Origin: Pedobacter sp. WC2423
GTDB taxonomy: Bacteria; Bacteroidota; Bacteroidia; Sphingobacteriales; Sphingobacteriaceae
Length of the DNA: 64,000 nucleotides
Direction: 5' to 3'
Assembly: GCF_040822065.1 (NCBI RefSeq)
Contig: NZ_CP162005.1
Coordinates: 2,914,001 to 2,978,000, forward strand
The notes under the pieces were generated by a model that did not search any database, was not told the DNA's origin, and saw nothing but the letters and a program-made list of their open reading frames with translations. This document shows, in pieces, positions 1-7,643 of the stretch (position 1 is the first letter of the stretch; every line of letters starts with the position of its first letter). A program made the position numbers and the translations under genes.

Positions 1-1
1 A

Positions 2-490
2 CTTCCAATTACGCCGATGCAGGGAATAGCAGGACCATTGGTAGATTATCCCTTTGCAACTACAAGGGTAGCTGTTCAGCTTGTTTTAAATGGAATTATA
101 AGCCGCTTTCCAGCTGTCAATATTATACTTGCGCATGCAGGTGGATTTGTTCCATATGCAGTGCACCGATTTGTCGAACTGGCCCATGTGTTCAGGACTG
201 ATACCCCAAATCATGAAGAAATCCTGCAAAGCTTCCGTAAATTTTATTATGATACCGCATTGGCTTCCAGCCCTACCTCACTTCCAAGTCTGACTGCTTT
301 TGCCAAACGGGAAAATATTTTGTTTGGAACAGATTATCCTTTTGCACCAGCCGGTGTAGTGGCTGACTTTACTCAATATCTTGATCAACACCAATTCAGT
401 GATCCACTGCAAAGAAGTGAAATAAGCCATCAAAATGCATTAGTTCTATTCCCCCGCCTGTCGGAGCAACTCATTACAAAAGGGGTTTAA
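2..490 (+). CDS. Amidohydrolase family protein (partial, 5' end outside window)
   Basis: C-terminal part of a metal-dependent amidohydrolase of the ACMSD / 6-methylsalicylate decarboxylase-like group (amidohydrolase_2, TIM barrel). The frame is open from base 2, so the gene begins before the window and the ATG at 17 is only internal. Visible motifs are AHAGGFVPY near base 130, carrying a metal-ligand His, and FGTDYPFAP near base 325, whose Asp is the usual catalytic/metal residue. Such enzymes decarboxylate or hydrolyse small carboxylic or aromatic substrates; the substrate cannot be read here. The frame ends in TAA at 490. Confidence 0.85.
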   Translation, partial: LPITPMQGIAGPLVDYPFATTRVAVQLVLNGIISRFPAVNIILAHAGGFVPYAVHRFVELAHVFRTDTPNHEEILQSFRKFYYDTALASSPTSLPSLTAFAKRENILFGTDYPFAPAGVVADFTQYLDQHQFSDPLQRSEISHQNALVLFPRLSEQLITKGV

Positions 491-554
491 TAGTAAAATG
501 TATCAAGGTATTCTTTATATATCAATAGATATGCTATGTAACCAATGAATTTTA

Positions 555-596
555 GTGTGAACCTCAAAAGTTTTTGTCCAATTTTTGGGGTCACAC
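555..596. repeat. Imperfect inverted repeat resembling an IS terminus
   Basis: GTGTGA (555-560) pairs with TCACAC (591-596). Inside it, CCTCAAAA pairs with TTTTGGGG around a loop rich in T, with one bulged A and one wobble pair. The form, a CCxCAAAA...TTTTGGGG core flanked by GTGTGA/TCACAC, resembles hairpins at ends of IS3-type elements in Bacteroidota; that likeness is from memory. No transposase gene is present. It may also simply act as a terminator for the amidohydrolase gene. Confidence 0.4.
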
Positions 597-657
597 CAAT
601 TGAGACGGCCTCTTTGCATTAAATTCCCTTTATGTACAAATCAAAAATATAGAAATT

Positions 658-1215
658 ATGAATAAAGTTATAGGCATTCTTGCAGGAAGCCTTCGTAAGG
701 AATCATTTTCAAAAAAGATAAGTAAAGCTGTATTAGCTATGGCACCACAAGGTTTTAAGTTTAGAACAATTTCATTAGCCGATCTTCCGATCTACAATCA
801 GGATTTCGATGACGACAATGAGGTTCCCCCAGCCATCACCCTGTTCAGGGAAGAGATGGCAAAAGTTGACGGCATTTTATTTATAACCCCAGAATATAAC
901 AGATCAGTTCCAGCGCTTTTGAAGAACGCCCTGGATGTAGGATCACGACCTTATGGTGAAAGCGTATGGAATTCAAAACCTGCGGCCATTTTCAGCAATT
1001 CACCGGGAAATTTATCTGGCTTTGGTGCTAATCATCATTTAAGGCAAAGCCTGGTATTTCTGAACGTACCTACCATGCAGCAACCTGAAGTTTACCTTCA
1101 TAAAGTGCATGAACTTTTTGATGAAAACGGGAATTTAAATGAAGGGAGCACCAAAGAGCTTTTGCAAAAAGCTGTGGATGCGTATATAATATGGTTTAAA
1201 AGGAATGCTGCATAA
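658..1215 (+). CDS. NADPH-dependent FMN reductase family protein
   Basis: 185-residue flavodoxin-like oxidoreductase of the NADPH-dependent FMN reductase / chromate-quinone reductase family. The FMN phosphate-binding loop is GSLRKESFSKK (residues 10-20), and the second family signature PEYNRSVPALLKNALD lies at 78-93. Length is normal for the family (about 180). It is cytoplasmic, with no signal peptide. The enzyme probably reduces FMN, quinones or other electrophiles with NAD(P)H. The next gene starts 9 bases downstream, so the two are probably co-transcribed. Confidence 0.88.
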   Translation: MNKVIGILAGSLRKESFSKKISKAVLAMAPQGFKFRTISLADLPIYNQDFDDDNEVPPAITLFREEMAKVDGILFITPEYNRSVPALLKNALDVGSRPYGESVWNSKPAAIFSNSPGNLSGFGANHHLRQSLVFLNVPTMQQPEVYLHKVHELFDENGNLNEGSTKELLQKAVDAYIIWFKRNAA

Positions 1216-1224
1216 ATTAAAGTC

Positions 1225-2139
1225 ATGAAAAAAAACTGGCCGGTACTTTCCTATAACTTAGGGAAACCTACATACAGCACACTACAATTATTTACACAAA
1301 TCGTTGGAAAGATAAAACTTGCTACGATGCCGTGGATCAACCATTCATGGAGTATTACGCTTCACATTACACCTGCTGGTCTAACTACGCAAACGATACC
1401 TTATAAGGATAAAGATTTCCAAATAGATTTTGATTTGGTAAATCATCAACTAAAAATAACAACAAGTTTGGGGGAATCGCAACAGTTCAGCCTGGAAAAT
1501 ATATCTGTAGCAGGTTTTCACAGAGCTATTCAAAAGAAATTAAAGGAGATAGATATCGACGTAACAATTTCTCCTCTTCCCTCGGAAATCGTAGATCCCA
1601 TCCCTTTTGAACTCGATGAATTCCACAACACTTATGATAGGGATCAGGCTAGCTCCTTTCACATTGCCTTATTGCGTATTCATGAGGTCTTTCTTATCCA
1701 TCGCAGCAGCTTTAAGGGTAAAAGCAGTCCGATTCATTTCTTTTGGGGAGGATTTGATTTGTCATTAGCTTTTTTTTCAGGAAAGAAAGCCCCACCTCAC
1801 CCAGGTCAGATGCCCGGAATGCCCAATTGGGTGCTTCAGGATGCCTACTCGCAAGAGGTACAAACCGTTGGCTTCTGGTCTGGAAATGACGATTTAAAAG
1901 AAGCAGCATTCTATTGTTATCTCTATCCTGAACCGGAAGGATATAGTACCGCAGAAATTGAACCCAAAGAGGCCTATTACCATAAGCATAGGGGTGAATT
2001 TATTTTATGCTATGCTGAGATACAGCAGTCAGAAGATCCTGAACAAAAGCTATTGGCTTTTTTAAAAAGCACTTATGCTTTAGGCGCTAAAATTGCAAAA
2101 TGGGATGCTGCATTTGTAGAACCAATTGCGAAAACATAG
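1225..2139 (+). CDS. DUF5996 family protein
   Basis: 304-residue protein recognised as DUF5996 from its opening WPVLSYNLGKPTYSTLQLF, the conserved MPWINHSW segment (about residues 35-42), and a central HFFWGGFDLSLAFFSGK block followed by PGMPNWVLQDAYSQE. There is no signal peptide and no membrane segment. The function of this family is unknown to me. It follows the FMN reductase with a 9-base gap and is followed by a strong hairpin, so the two form a short transcription unit. Confidence 0.8.
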   Translation: MKKNWPVLSYNLGKPTYSTLQLFTQIVGKIKLATMPWINHSWSITLHITPAGLTTQTIPYKDKDFQIDFDLVNHQLKITTSLGESQQFSLENISVAGFHRAIQKKLKEIDIDVTISPLPSEIVDPIPFELDEFHNTYDRDQASSFHIALLRIHEVFLIHRSSFKGKSSPIHFFWGGFDLSLAFFSGKKAPPHPGQMPGMPNWVLQDAYSQEVQTVGFWSGNDDLKEAAFYCYLYPEPEGYSTAEIEPKEAYYHKHRGEFILCYAEIQQSEDPEQKLLAFLKSTYALGAKIAKWDAAFVEPIAKT

Positions 2140-2248
2140 CATAGATGGACAGACTTTATAAAAAACTTCCCTGAAATTTACCAATCCATTTCCAGAAGTG
2201 CATTATTATGGTTTCAATCTTTCCAGAAAAATGAATAATTTCTGAAAA

Positions 2249-2293
2249 CCAAGGTCAGAGTTAAAACTAAAATTCGAGTTAACTCTGGCTTGG
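2249..2293. terminator. Bidirectional terminator-like hairpin between convergent genes
   Basis: CCAAG (2249-2253) plus CAGAGTTAA (2256-2264) pair with TTAACTCTG (2279-2287) plus CTTGG (2289-2293), a 14-bp stem with a small internal loop. It sits between the stop of the DUF5996 gene and the stop of the convergent VOC gene. No long T run follows on either strand, so efficiency is uncertain. Confidence 0.55.
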
Positions 2294-2355
2294 TATCTAT
2301 AAGTGGGAACACCCTGATTTAATTTTGGCCAAAGGGCGAGACTTCATTTGAGTCA

Positions 2356-2742
2356 TTACTTTTTATTATACCATTGTATAAATTCAAGGACATTGTGATC
2401 AGGATCGGAAAAATATACCCAGGTTTCTTCATTCTCAATCTTTAATGGCCCCCTTAATATTGGGATTTCCATCGCTTTCAGATCACTTACAGCTTTCTCC
2501 AAATCTTCAACTTCCATGCATAAATGGGGACAAAATGGCTTTCTCAATATAGGCAAGCTATAGTCACCAGTCAAATCCTGGATTAATTCAATACGGACAT
2601 CACCAGCGGAGATAAAAGCGTATTCTTCTTGTTCCTCTTCATTTATAGCTCTGTGATTTAGAGTAAAGGCTAACTTTTCTGTGTAAAAAGCAATTGCTCT
2701 GTCCATACTTTGGACTTGTAAAGCTGCATGATCAAATTTCAT
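2356..2742 (-). CDS. VOC family (glyoxalase-like) protein
   Basis: 128-residue vicinal-oxygen-chelate protein with two beta-alpha-beta-beta-beta halves. All four expected metal ligands are present: H5, E52, H73 and E120 (in DPDHNVLEFIQ). The full ligand set is that of a glyoxalase I / lactoylglutathione lyase-like enzyme rather than a metal-free resistance protein. Substrate is unknown. The gene lies 92 bases downstream of the Crp-family regulator start-to-end direction on the same strand, which may control it. Confidence 0.8.
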   Translation of the reverse strand: MKFDHAALQVQSMDRAIAFYTEKLAFTLNHRAINEEEQEEYAFISAGDVRIELIQDLTGDYSLPILRKPFCPHLCMEVEDLEKAVSDLKAMEIPILRGPLKIENEETWVYFSDPDHNVLEFIQWYNKK

Positions 2743-2834
2743 AATAGTCTTATTTAAGGAGGTGATTCAAAAATCCAAATATCCGTGTTAATGGCTAAGG
2801 ACGTGTTTAACTATTTTAATTTTATACGTTAAAC

Positions 2835-3440
2835 TTATTTAATATTTGAATGACTTCTCCTGATCATACTTAGGAATACGGGCGTAATTCCGAGGTAGGA
2901 AGCAATGTGCTTTTGGGCTAAGCGAGATTCAATCTTGGGATATTTAACAACCAATGCCTTATACCGCTCAGCTCCATTCATTGAAATAGCGTTTAAAACC
3001 CTTTCACTTTGCGATAGATTGAAATTTTGATTTAGCAATCTCCAGAATTTATCGAATACCGGAAAATCAAGATAAAGTTGATCTAAGATTTCCTTTTCTA
3101 TTTGCATCACCAAAGTAGGTTCATGTGCGACAATATTAATTTCGGAGGGGAGCGATTGAAGAAAACTTTTAGAGTCAGAAATCCACCAGTCTTCGAAAGC
3201 AAAATTGAGCGTATGCTCATTGCCAAGCTTATCCACAAAAAAGGAACGTAAAAAACCCTCAACTATAAAAAACTCATATTTACAAATCTCCCCTTGCTGT
3301 AATAGATATTGCCGTGGTAAAATTTTTCTAAAAGTAAAAAGTGAGGTAAAATGTATTTGTTCAGCTGTTGATAAATTGATTCTTTTCAATACATGATTTA
3401 TCAGTAAGGTGTCAGCATGTGTTTTTTCCAAAGCAAGCAA
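2835..3440 (-). CDS. Crp/Fnr family transcriptional regulator
   Basis: 201-residue regulator. An N-terminal cyclic-nucleotide-binding-like beta barrel (about residues 30-115, with LQQGEICKYEFFIVEGFLRSFFV) is joined to a C-terminal helix-turn-helix (LAQKHIASYLGITPVFLSMIRR, about 172-193). This is the short Crp-like type common in Bacteroidota, which usually lacks the strict cAMP-binding residues. The reading frame has no upstream ATG; the start is probably TTG at 3440, with a stop codon three codons before it. It is close to the VOC and lipoprotein genes on the same strand. Confidence 0.83.
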   Translation of the reverse strand: MLALEKTHADTLLINHVLKRINLSTAEQIHFTSLFTFRKILPRQYLLQQGEICKYEFFIVEGFLRSFFVDKLGNEHTLNFAFEDWWISDSKSFLQSLPSEINIVAHEPTLVMQIEKEILDQLYLDFPVFDKFWRLLNQNFNLSQSERVLNAISMNGAERYKALVVKYPKIESRLAQKHIASYLGITPVFLSMIRRSHSNIK

Positions 3441-3456
3441 TATTTTTTATGCGTAA

Positions 3457-3939
3457 TTACTTACAAATCGCTGCCTCAAAGCTACCTTTGAATTCAGTAT
3501 CAGCATCTAAGCCTTTTATGTCTACTTTACCTATGATCTTATCTGCTGTAATCGAGGTTACTTCGATAATCGTATTTTCTGAATTAAATAAGGCTCCTGA
3601 TTTACCAGTAGCGTCCCGCGGATCTGAAATAAGCACATAAACGTCATCTTGCGAGAACCGACCTACTTTCTTAGGGACGCTTAAGCGAATCAAAAAAGAT
3701 TGCTCTGCACTTGCACATGATTTATCGGCATCTGGAGAAATATATATAGCAAAAAGCTGGTCTTGCGTATATTTGGGCATCCTAAAAAAGCTGTTATATC
3801 TTTCTATAATCACTTTTGCGTTAAAAGGAACACCATAGAGTTTTCCTGAAATGGGGGATATTTGCTCAACAGGCTTTTTATCCTTTTTACAACCTATAAA
3901 CACAGCGCATAAAATCAACACAGTTAAAAGAGCTCTCAT
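3457..3939 (-). CDS. Hypothetical lipoprotein
   Basis: 160-residue secreted protein. The N terminus is a lipoprotein signal peptide with lipobox FIGC (Cys 17), followed by a lysine-rich KKDKK stretch. The mature part looks all-beta (ISGKLYGVPFNAKV, GKVDIKGLDADTEFKGSF), resembling small Bacteroidota outer-surface lipoproteins of about 150 residues with a single beta-sandwich. No enzymatic motif is visible and I do not recognise the family with certainty. It lies just upstream of the Crp gene on the same strand. Confidence 0.65.
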   Translation of the reverse strand: MRALLTVLILCAVFIGCKKDKKPVEQISPISGKLYGVPFNAKVIIERYNSFFRMPKYTQDQLFAIYISPDADKSCASAEQSFLIRLSVPKKVGRFSQDDVYVLISDPRDATGKSGALFNSENTIIEVTSITADKIIGKVDIKGLDADTEFKGSFEAAICK

Positions 3940-4041
3940 AATTCAGATTTGTAATATATACAACTTTAAATGGCAAAATGTTTTATGCGATAGCATGTTT
4001 AAAGTTATTCATAAGCTTAGGATGGTTTTGTTCGCCATTAA

Positions 4042-4116
4042 TCAATTATTCGGTTTAGGAATAATCACTTTAAATTGTTCTGTATTTACATCATTCACAA
4101 ACTGAATTTTTGATAA
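4042..4116 (-). pseudogene. Possible C-terminal scrap of a lost gene
   Basis: Reading leftwards from 4116, the frame gives a short protein-like tail containing FVNDVNTEQFKVIIPKPNN and ends in TGA at 4042-4044. An in-frame stop lies directly upstream and there is no start codon. It looks like the last 25 codons of a decayed gene. Supported only by the protein-like composition. Confidence 0.25.
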
Positions 4117-4350
4117 AAATCTTTAGAGTGGATTGAACAAAATAGTCCCTGTGAATTAAGGATAATCAAACAACCCTATACAAAATGTACTCATGAGCAG
4201 GAATACTTTGAACACCTTGACAGGTTTCTAAGCCTTCTCGAACCGATAATTGATGATCCTTCAAGATGCAGGCAATCTTACATCCTTTGTCTTCTATATT
4301 CTGTAGGACTTAAGCCAGTATTTTTTCTAAAAAACCGGCTAAAGATAAAC
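4117..4350 (+). pseudogene. Possible gene remnant, open frame without start
   Basis: A 78-codon open frame with no usable start codon runs on the + strand between two stops and overlaps the 3' end of the AraC gene. Its first 60 residues look protein-like, e.g. CTHEQEYFEHLDRFLSLLEP followed by IIDDPSRCRQSYILC. Beyond 4278 it is the shadow of the AraC gene. I cannot name a family. It may be the truncated end of a gene cut when the AraC-lspA-exbD block arrived. Confidence 0.25.
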
Positions 4351-5156
4351 TGATCCGTAAAAAACAATAATTCTGACACCTTCGCTATTGATAAGCCAGT
4401 TTCATGAAGTAGTAATTTTGATTGCAATATTATCATTTCATCAATTAAAACTCCTGCAGTTTTCCCAGTAGATAGTTTAGTTAATTTCGTAAGATAATTT
4501 GGTGTTACAGACAAGAGGTTCGCATAAAAACTTAACTTTTTATTCTCCGGCATATATTCAAGTAAAAGCTTTATAAATTCATGAGAAAGCGTCTCTTGCC
4601 GATTGTAATGATTGATACTGAGCGTATTTATTTTAAATATAGCAGAAATCTCAAATAAAAATAGTCTAAAACAATTCAAAACGATTTCTTCTCTAAAAGG
4701 ATAGTTATCAGCCAATTTATTTTTTTGTTCTAATAATTGCATAAGACTCTTAACATTCAAACTCTCATACTGTGGAATACTTATTTTACCTGCATATTGG
4801 GATGATAAGAATCTGAATGAATCCAAATACTTATGATCAATGCCTAAAGTTATTGGCATCTTAATTGAAAAGCTGACAACGTTTATAAGCAAGTTATCGC
4901 TTAAATATATGAACTGACCCACAGTATGGGGCAGCAGAACCAAGAGATCATTTTCTTTTAAGGTATAATCAATCAAATCTAATTTAATTTCACATTCACC
5001 ACTATCAATGATTAGTATAGTAAAATGATCAAGACGAAAAGGATAATCAATTGGTAAGTAGGAAATGGATTTCTTCTGTAAATAAACATGTAGATTTTCA
5101 TCAATCGGATTTTCTCCAAAAGATGCCAGGATTTGTGCAATCGTCAGTTTCTTCAT
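4278..5156 (-). CDS. AraC family transcriptional regulator
   Basis: 292-residue regulator with an N-terminal cupin-like sensing domain (about residues 20-160) and a C-terminal AraC double helix-turn-helix (about 190-292), ending in the family signature FTDQFIFSRFFRKNTGLSPTEYRRQR. The ligand is unknown. It is the last gene of a same-strand block with lspA and exbD upstream; the 43-base gap to lspA could hold its own promoter. Codon use is noticeably AT-rich, like its two upstream neighbours and unlike the core genes after 8 kb. Confidence 0.88.
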   Translation of the reverse strand: MKKLTIAQILASFGENPIDENLHVYLQKKSISYLPIDYPFRLDHFTILIIDSGECEIKLDLIDYTLKENDLLVLLPHTVGQFIYLSDNLLINVVSFSIKMPITLGIDHKYLDSFRFLSSQYAGKISIPQYESLNVKSLMQLLEQKNKLADNYPFREEIVLNCFRLFLFEISAIFKINTLSINHYNRQETLSHEFIKLLLEYMPENKKLSFYANLLSVTPNYLTKLTKLSTGKTAGVLIDEMIILQSKLLLHETGLSIAKVSELLFFTDQFIFSRFFRKNTGLSPTEYRRQRM

Positions 5157-5199
5157 TTCTTTCTTCTGCTATCTTCCCTTTATAATCTTCAATACAATT

Positions 5200-5676
5200 T
5201 TACCTGTTTATAATTTTAAAGATCGTTATTAATGTTCCTATAACAATGTATATATCAGCAAGATTAAATATTCCCGTTCTAATATTTAATAACTCGACAT
5301 AAATAAAATCGGTAACTGATCCAAAAATAAGTCTATCATATAAGTTACCAATGCCTCCTCCGATTAAAAAGCAGCACCCTAAAAGGTGTAAATTAAATAA
5401 TTTAGTGTTGAGCAGAATGTAACAAGTTGCAACAGCAATGCCTATAAAAGGTATTATAGTAAGAATGACAAATTTTAGTGAGCTTGGCACATTGCTGCCC
5501 AAACTCATAAATGCCCCTGAATTTTCTATTTTTAGCAAAATGATTTTGCCATTAATAACATCAACTGGTGAATTGTATGTAAGATATCTTCTAGCTACGT
5601 TTTTTGAAATCTGGTCACATCCAATAATTACAACTAGAATTGAAAGTATGAGAGTGATTCTTAAAATTAATTTCAT
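5200..5676 (-). CDS. lspA: Signal peptidase II (prolipoprotein peptidase)
   Basis: 158-residue inner-membrane aspartic protease that removes signal peptides from prolipoproteins. There are four predicted membrane segments. The family signature GGGIGNLYDR is at residues 106-115, and the catalytic dyad is D123 (VTDFIYVE) and D141 (FNLADIYIV). Asp-21 follows a Cys at the first membrane segment, as in the family (GCDQISK). Length is normal. The setting beside an ExbD and an AraC regulator, in AT-rich DNA, suggests an accessory copy rather than the only housekeeping lspA; that is inference. Confidence 0.87.
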   Translation of the reverse strand: MKLILRITLILSILVVIIGCDQISKNVARRYLTYNSPVDVINGKIILLKIENSGAFMSLGSNVPSSLKFVILTIIPFIGIAVATCYILLNTKLFNLHLLGCCFLIGGGIGNLYDRLIFGSVTDFIYVELLNIRTGIFNLADIYIVIGTLITIFKIINR

Positions 5677-5695
5677 TATAGTTCTTTTCCTACCC

Positions 5696-6307
5696 TTAAT
5701 TGCCTTCTTGATTTGTGATTAAACTAAACTTATTAATTTTTTGCTTTTGCAAAATGTCAACAACCTTTTTAATTGATAGATATTCTTCATTTTGGTCTGC
5801 TTTAATACTGATTCTCATTGCCGTAGTGTGAAGTTCGGCAACTGCTTTACGGGATTGTAAAATCCAATCTGACAATTGATTGTTTGTTGAATCCGCTGGA
5901 ATCCCCTGGCTCAATCCAGAGGATTTTTTTTGCTTGTTGTCCATCATTATATATTGCTTTAGAGATTGGATAGGAACTCCAAACGACGACATCAATGAAA
6001 ATCTTTTTTTCTCCTCCGGTGTGAAAGAAATCTTATACTGTTCGCCCATTTTTTCTAAAGTTGCGATCTTAATATCTGAACCTAAAGTTTCAAGAAATAC
6101 TTTCCCCTTGCCCCCTATGGTTAATATTAGAAGATCTTTCTCTGGCACTGGTATCTTATATGTCGAGGAGGGTACCTGTATACTTACTGGATCCGGGGGA
6201 GTGAAAGTAGAGGTCATTATAAAGAAATTTAATAATAAAAATGTGACATCGCACATCGCTGTCATATCAACTGATGTACTTTTCCTTTGGACTTTGATTC
6301 GTGGCAT
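5696..6307 (-). CDS. ExbD/TolR family biopolymer transport protein
   Basis: 203-residue single-pass inner-membrane protein. The membrane segment (about residues 20-36) begins with the conserved protonatable Asp in MCDVTFLLLNFFIM (D20), followed by a periplasmic domain. Family members work with ExbB/TolQ to convert proton motive force into mechanical energy for TonB or Tol. No exbB or tonB is adjacent, so this ExbD must borrow partners. Its stop lies 19 bases from lspA, suggesting one transcript. The periplasmic domain is longer than E. coli ExbD (141 aa). Confidence 0.82.
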   Translation of the reverse strand: MPRIKVQRKSTSVDMTAMCDVTFLLLNFFIMTSTFTPPDPVSIQVPSSTYKIPVPEKDLLILTIGGKGKVFLETLGSDIKIATLEKMGEQYKISFTPEEKKRFSLMSSFGVPIQSLKQYIMMDNKQKKSSGLSQGIPADSTNNQLSDWILQSRKAVAELHTTAMRISIKADQNEEYLSIKKVVDILQKQKINKFSLITNQEGN

Positions 6308-6794
6308 ATCGTTTTGTAATATTATTTATGACGAATTTCCTTTTTATGCCTGATATCTAAATAGCTTGTTGTGACTAAAATATGTTCAAAAGTGACAAAT
6401 GAAGCATAAATAGTCTATTGCAGTTATATTTTGAAACATCGGATTGCGCACCAATGGATGCACATGAGCACCAAAGCAGATCTATACAAAAATGTTGATA
6501 GGCTGATTTGTGTATTTGGCATCGAAGCTCTTTTGACAATGCCAATAATTTCTTTCTGACTGAATAATCATTAAAAATGGGGTTGTATATGAATTATAAA
6601 GCTCAAGGATTGTATTTAACTGTGAGAAGGTTTCTCATTATTCCCTGGTTATTTGATTACCTACAAAAAACACGTTTGATATTTTTTGAGTTCAAAGCAG
6701 CTGGTTACGATTTTTTAATCAGCTGATTACCTCCTGATTTTATAGTTCAATTTATCCTTATTAAACGCTCCTGATTACTTTGATAAGAGATCGG

Positions 6795-7037
6795 TCAACG
6801 CTTCAGCGGAATTCTTAAGGGGAGGAAAGATCCTGTTTTTTCCAGGCTGGCTACTTTGACGAAAGTTCTCTGATGCCTTTGGGTTTCCATTGCTTGTTTC
6901 ATTATGCCAGGTACAGAACTTTTGAAACAACGGGTACGCCAAACTGCTGCTTTAAAAATGAAATCGTCCTGGATTCCCTTTGAAAATTTACCCGTTAAAC
7001 TTCCCATAATAAATATCTTTTCACCAATGTAAGCCAT
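6795..7037 (-). CDS. Small hypothetical protein, possibly a remnant
   Basis: 80-codon frame starting MAYIGEKIFIMGSLTGKF; an alternative start is Met-11 at 7007. It is basic (many K and R), has no signal peptide or membrane segment, and recalls small 'GSLTGK...' hypothetical proteins of Sphingobacteriaceae, but I cannot place it in a family. It lies downstream (on its own strand) of the tandem and inverted repeats at 7070-7342, which would form its 5' leader. It could be non-coding. Confidence 0.28.
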   Translation of the reverse strand: MAYIGEKIFIMGSLTGKFSKGIQDDFIFKAAVWRTRCFKSSVPGIMKQAMETQRHQRTFVKVASLEKTGSFLPLRIPLKR

Positions 7038-7069
7038 TAGCGTTAAAGATTATCCTGATGCGTAAAAAA

Positions 7070-7119
7070 TGTCCGTAATTGTCCGCAGCTGTCTGCAATT
7101 GTCCGCAGTTGTCCGTGGG
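7070..7119. repeat. Five imperfect 10-bp tandem repeats
   Basis: Units are TGTCCGTAAT, TGTCCGCAGC, TGTCTGCAAT, TGTCCGCAGT and TGTCCGTGGG, back to back. The core TGTCCG is kept in four of five units and the period is close to one DNA helical turn. It lies immediately upstream of the small minus-strand frame ending at 7037. Confidence 0.8.
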
Positions 7120-7221
7120 TTAGTCAAAGGGAAAATTATAATTTCATTAATCTTCAACTAGTTATGGCTTGGTTGTGCCTGAGTGGTGGTCGGGGTGACA
7201 CCAGGTTGTAAACAGGCTTTA

Positions 7222-7277
7222 AGCATGGCAAGTCCAAGCTGTTTCAACTAGTTGTTTTGACTTGGACTTGCCATGCT
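7222..7277. repeat. Perfect 17-bp inverted repeat with 22-base loop
   Basis: AGCATGGCAAGTCCAAG (7222-7238) is the exact reverse complement of 7261-7277. The 22-base spacer holds the palindrome CAACTAGTTG (7245-7254), and CAACTAGTT also occurs at 7154-7162. No T run follows, so it is not an obvious terminator. Confidence 0.85.
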
Positions 7278-7309
7278 CTCACGTTACTTTAGCATTGCTC
7301 TTACCCTAA

Positions 7310-7342
7310 CGAGTACTCAGGCAGTACTCAGGCAGTACCCGG
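7310..7342. repeat. Three 11-bp tandem repeats (GCAGTACTCAG)
   Basis: Units at 7310-7320, 7321-7331 and 7332-7342. The middle copy is GCAGTACTCAG; the first differs at the second base and the third ends in CCCGG in place of CTCAG. AGTACT is itself palindromic. Confidence 0.75.
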
Positions 7343-7597
7343 ACGATATAGCTTTATGATTTAGCTATTTTGAATTTATTTACGAACAGCCCGGCCTTGC
7401 TTCCCCTGAGTCATTCCCAGGCAAATTGAAAGCTTTCAGCGCAACTTCCAAAGGCATAAGAGCATCCGTGACATCTAAGACTTTCTGTTTAGCGTGTCAA
7501 AATTTATGCTTAAAAAAGAGCCTGCTCCACAAGTTTATGACTTGATCCGTATTGATCCACAAAAACTGTATGTAATGTAGTATGCAACATAAACAAC

Positions 7598-7628
7598 AAA
7601 GCCCGTAAACTATTAATTTACAGGCTTT
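7598..7628 (-). terminator. Hairpin downstream of tRNA-Leu
   Basis: AAAGCC (7598-7603) and GTAAA (7605-7609) pair with TTTAC (7617-7621) and GGCTTT (7623-7628), with one mismatch. On the minus strand it is followed by a T-rich stretch, fitting an intrinsic terminator for the tRNA transcript. Confidence 0.65.
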
Positions 7629-7643
7629 TAAGTGTTGTTAACG

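Larger units (their letters stand above)
6308..7597. other. 1.3 kb region with no convincing full gene; repeats
   Basis: No convincing full-length gene is visible. The stretch holds one doubtful 80-codon frame (6795-7037, -), a 10-bp tandem repeat (7070-7119), a 17-bp perfect inverted repeat (7222-7277) and an 11-bp tandem repeat (7310-7342). Short open fragments on both strands (for example around 6400-6560 and 7390-7510) look protein-like but are broken by stops. The picture is of decayed accessory DNA next to a tRNA gene. Confidence 0.5.
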
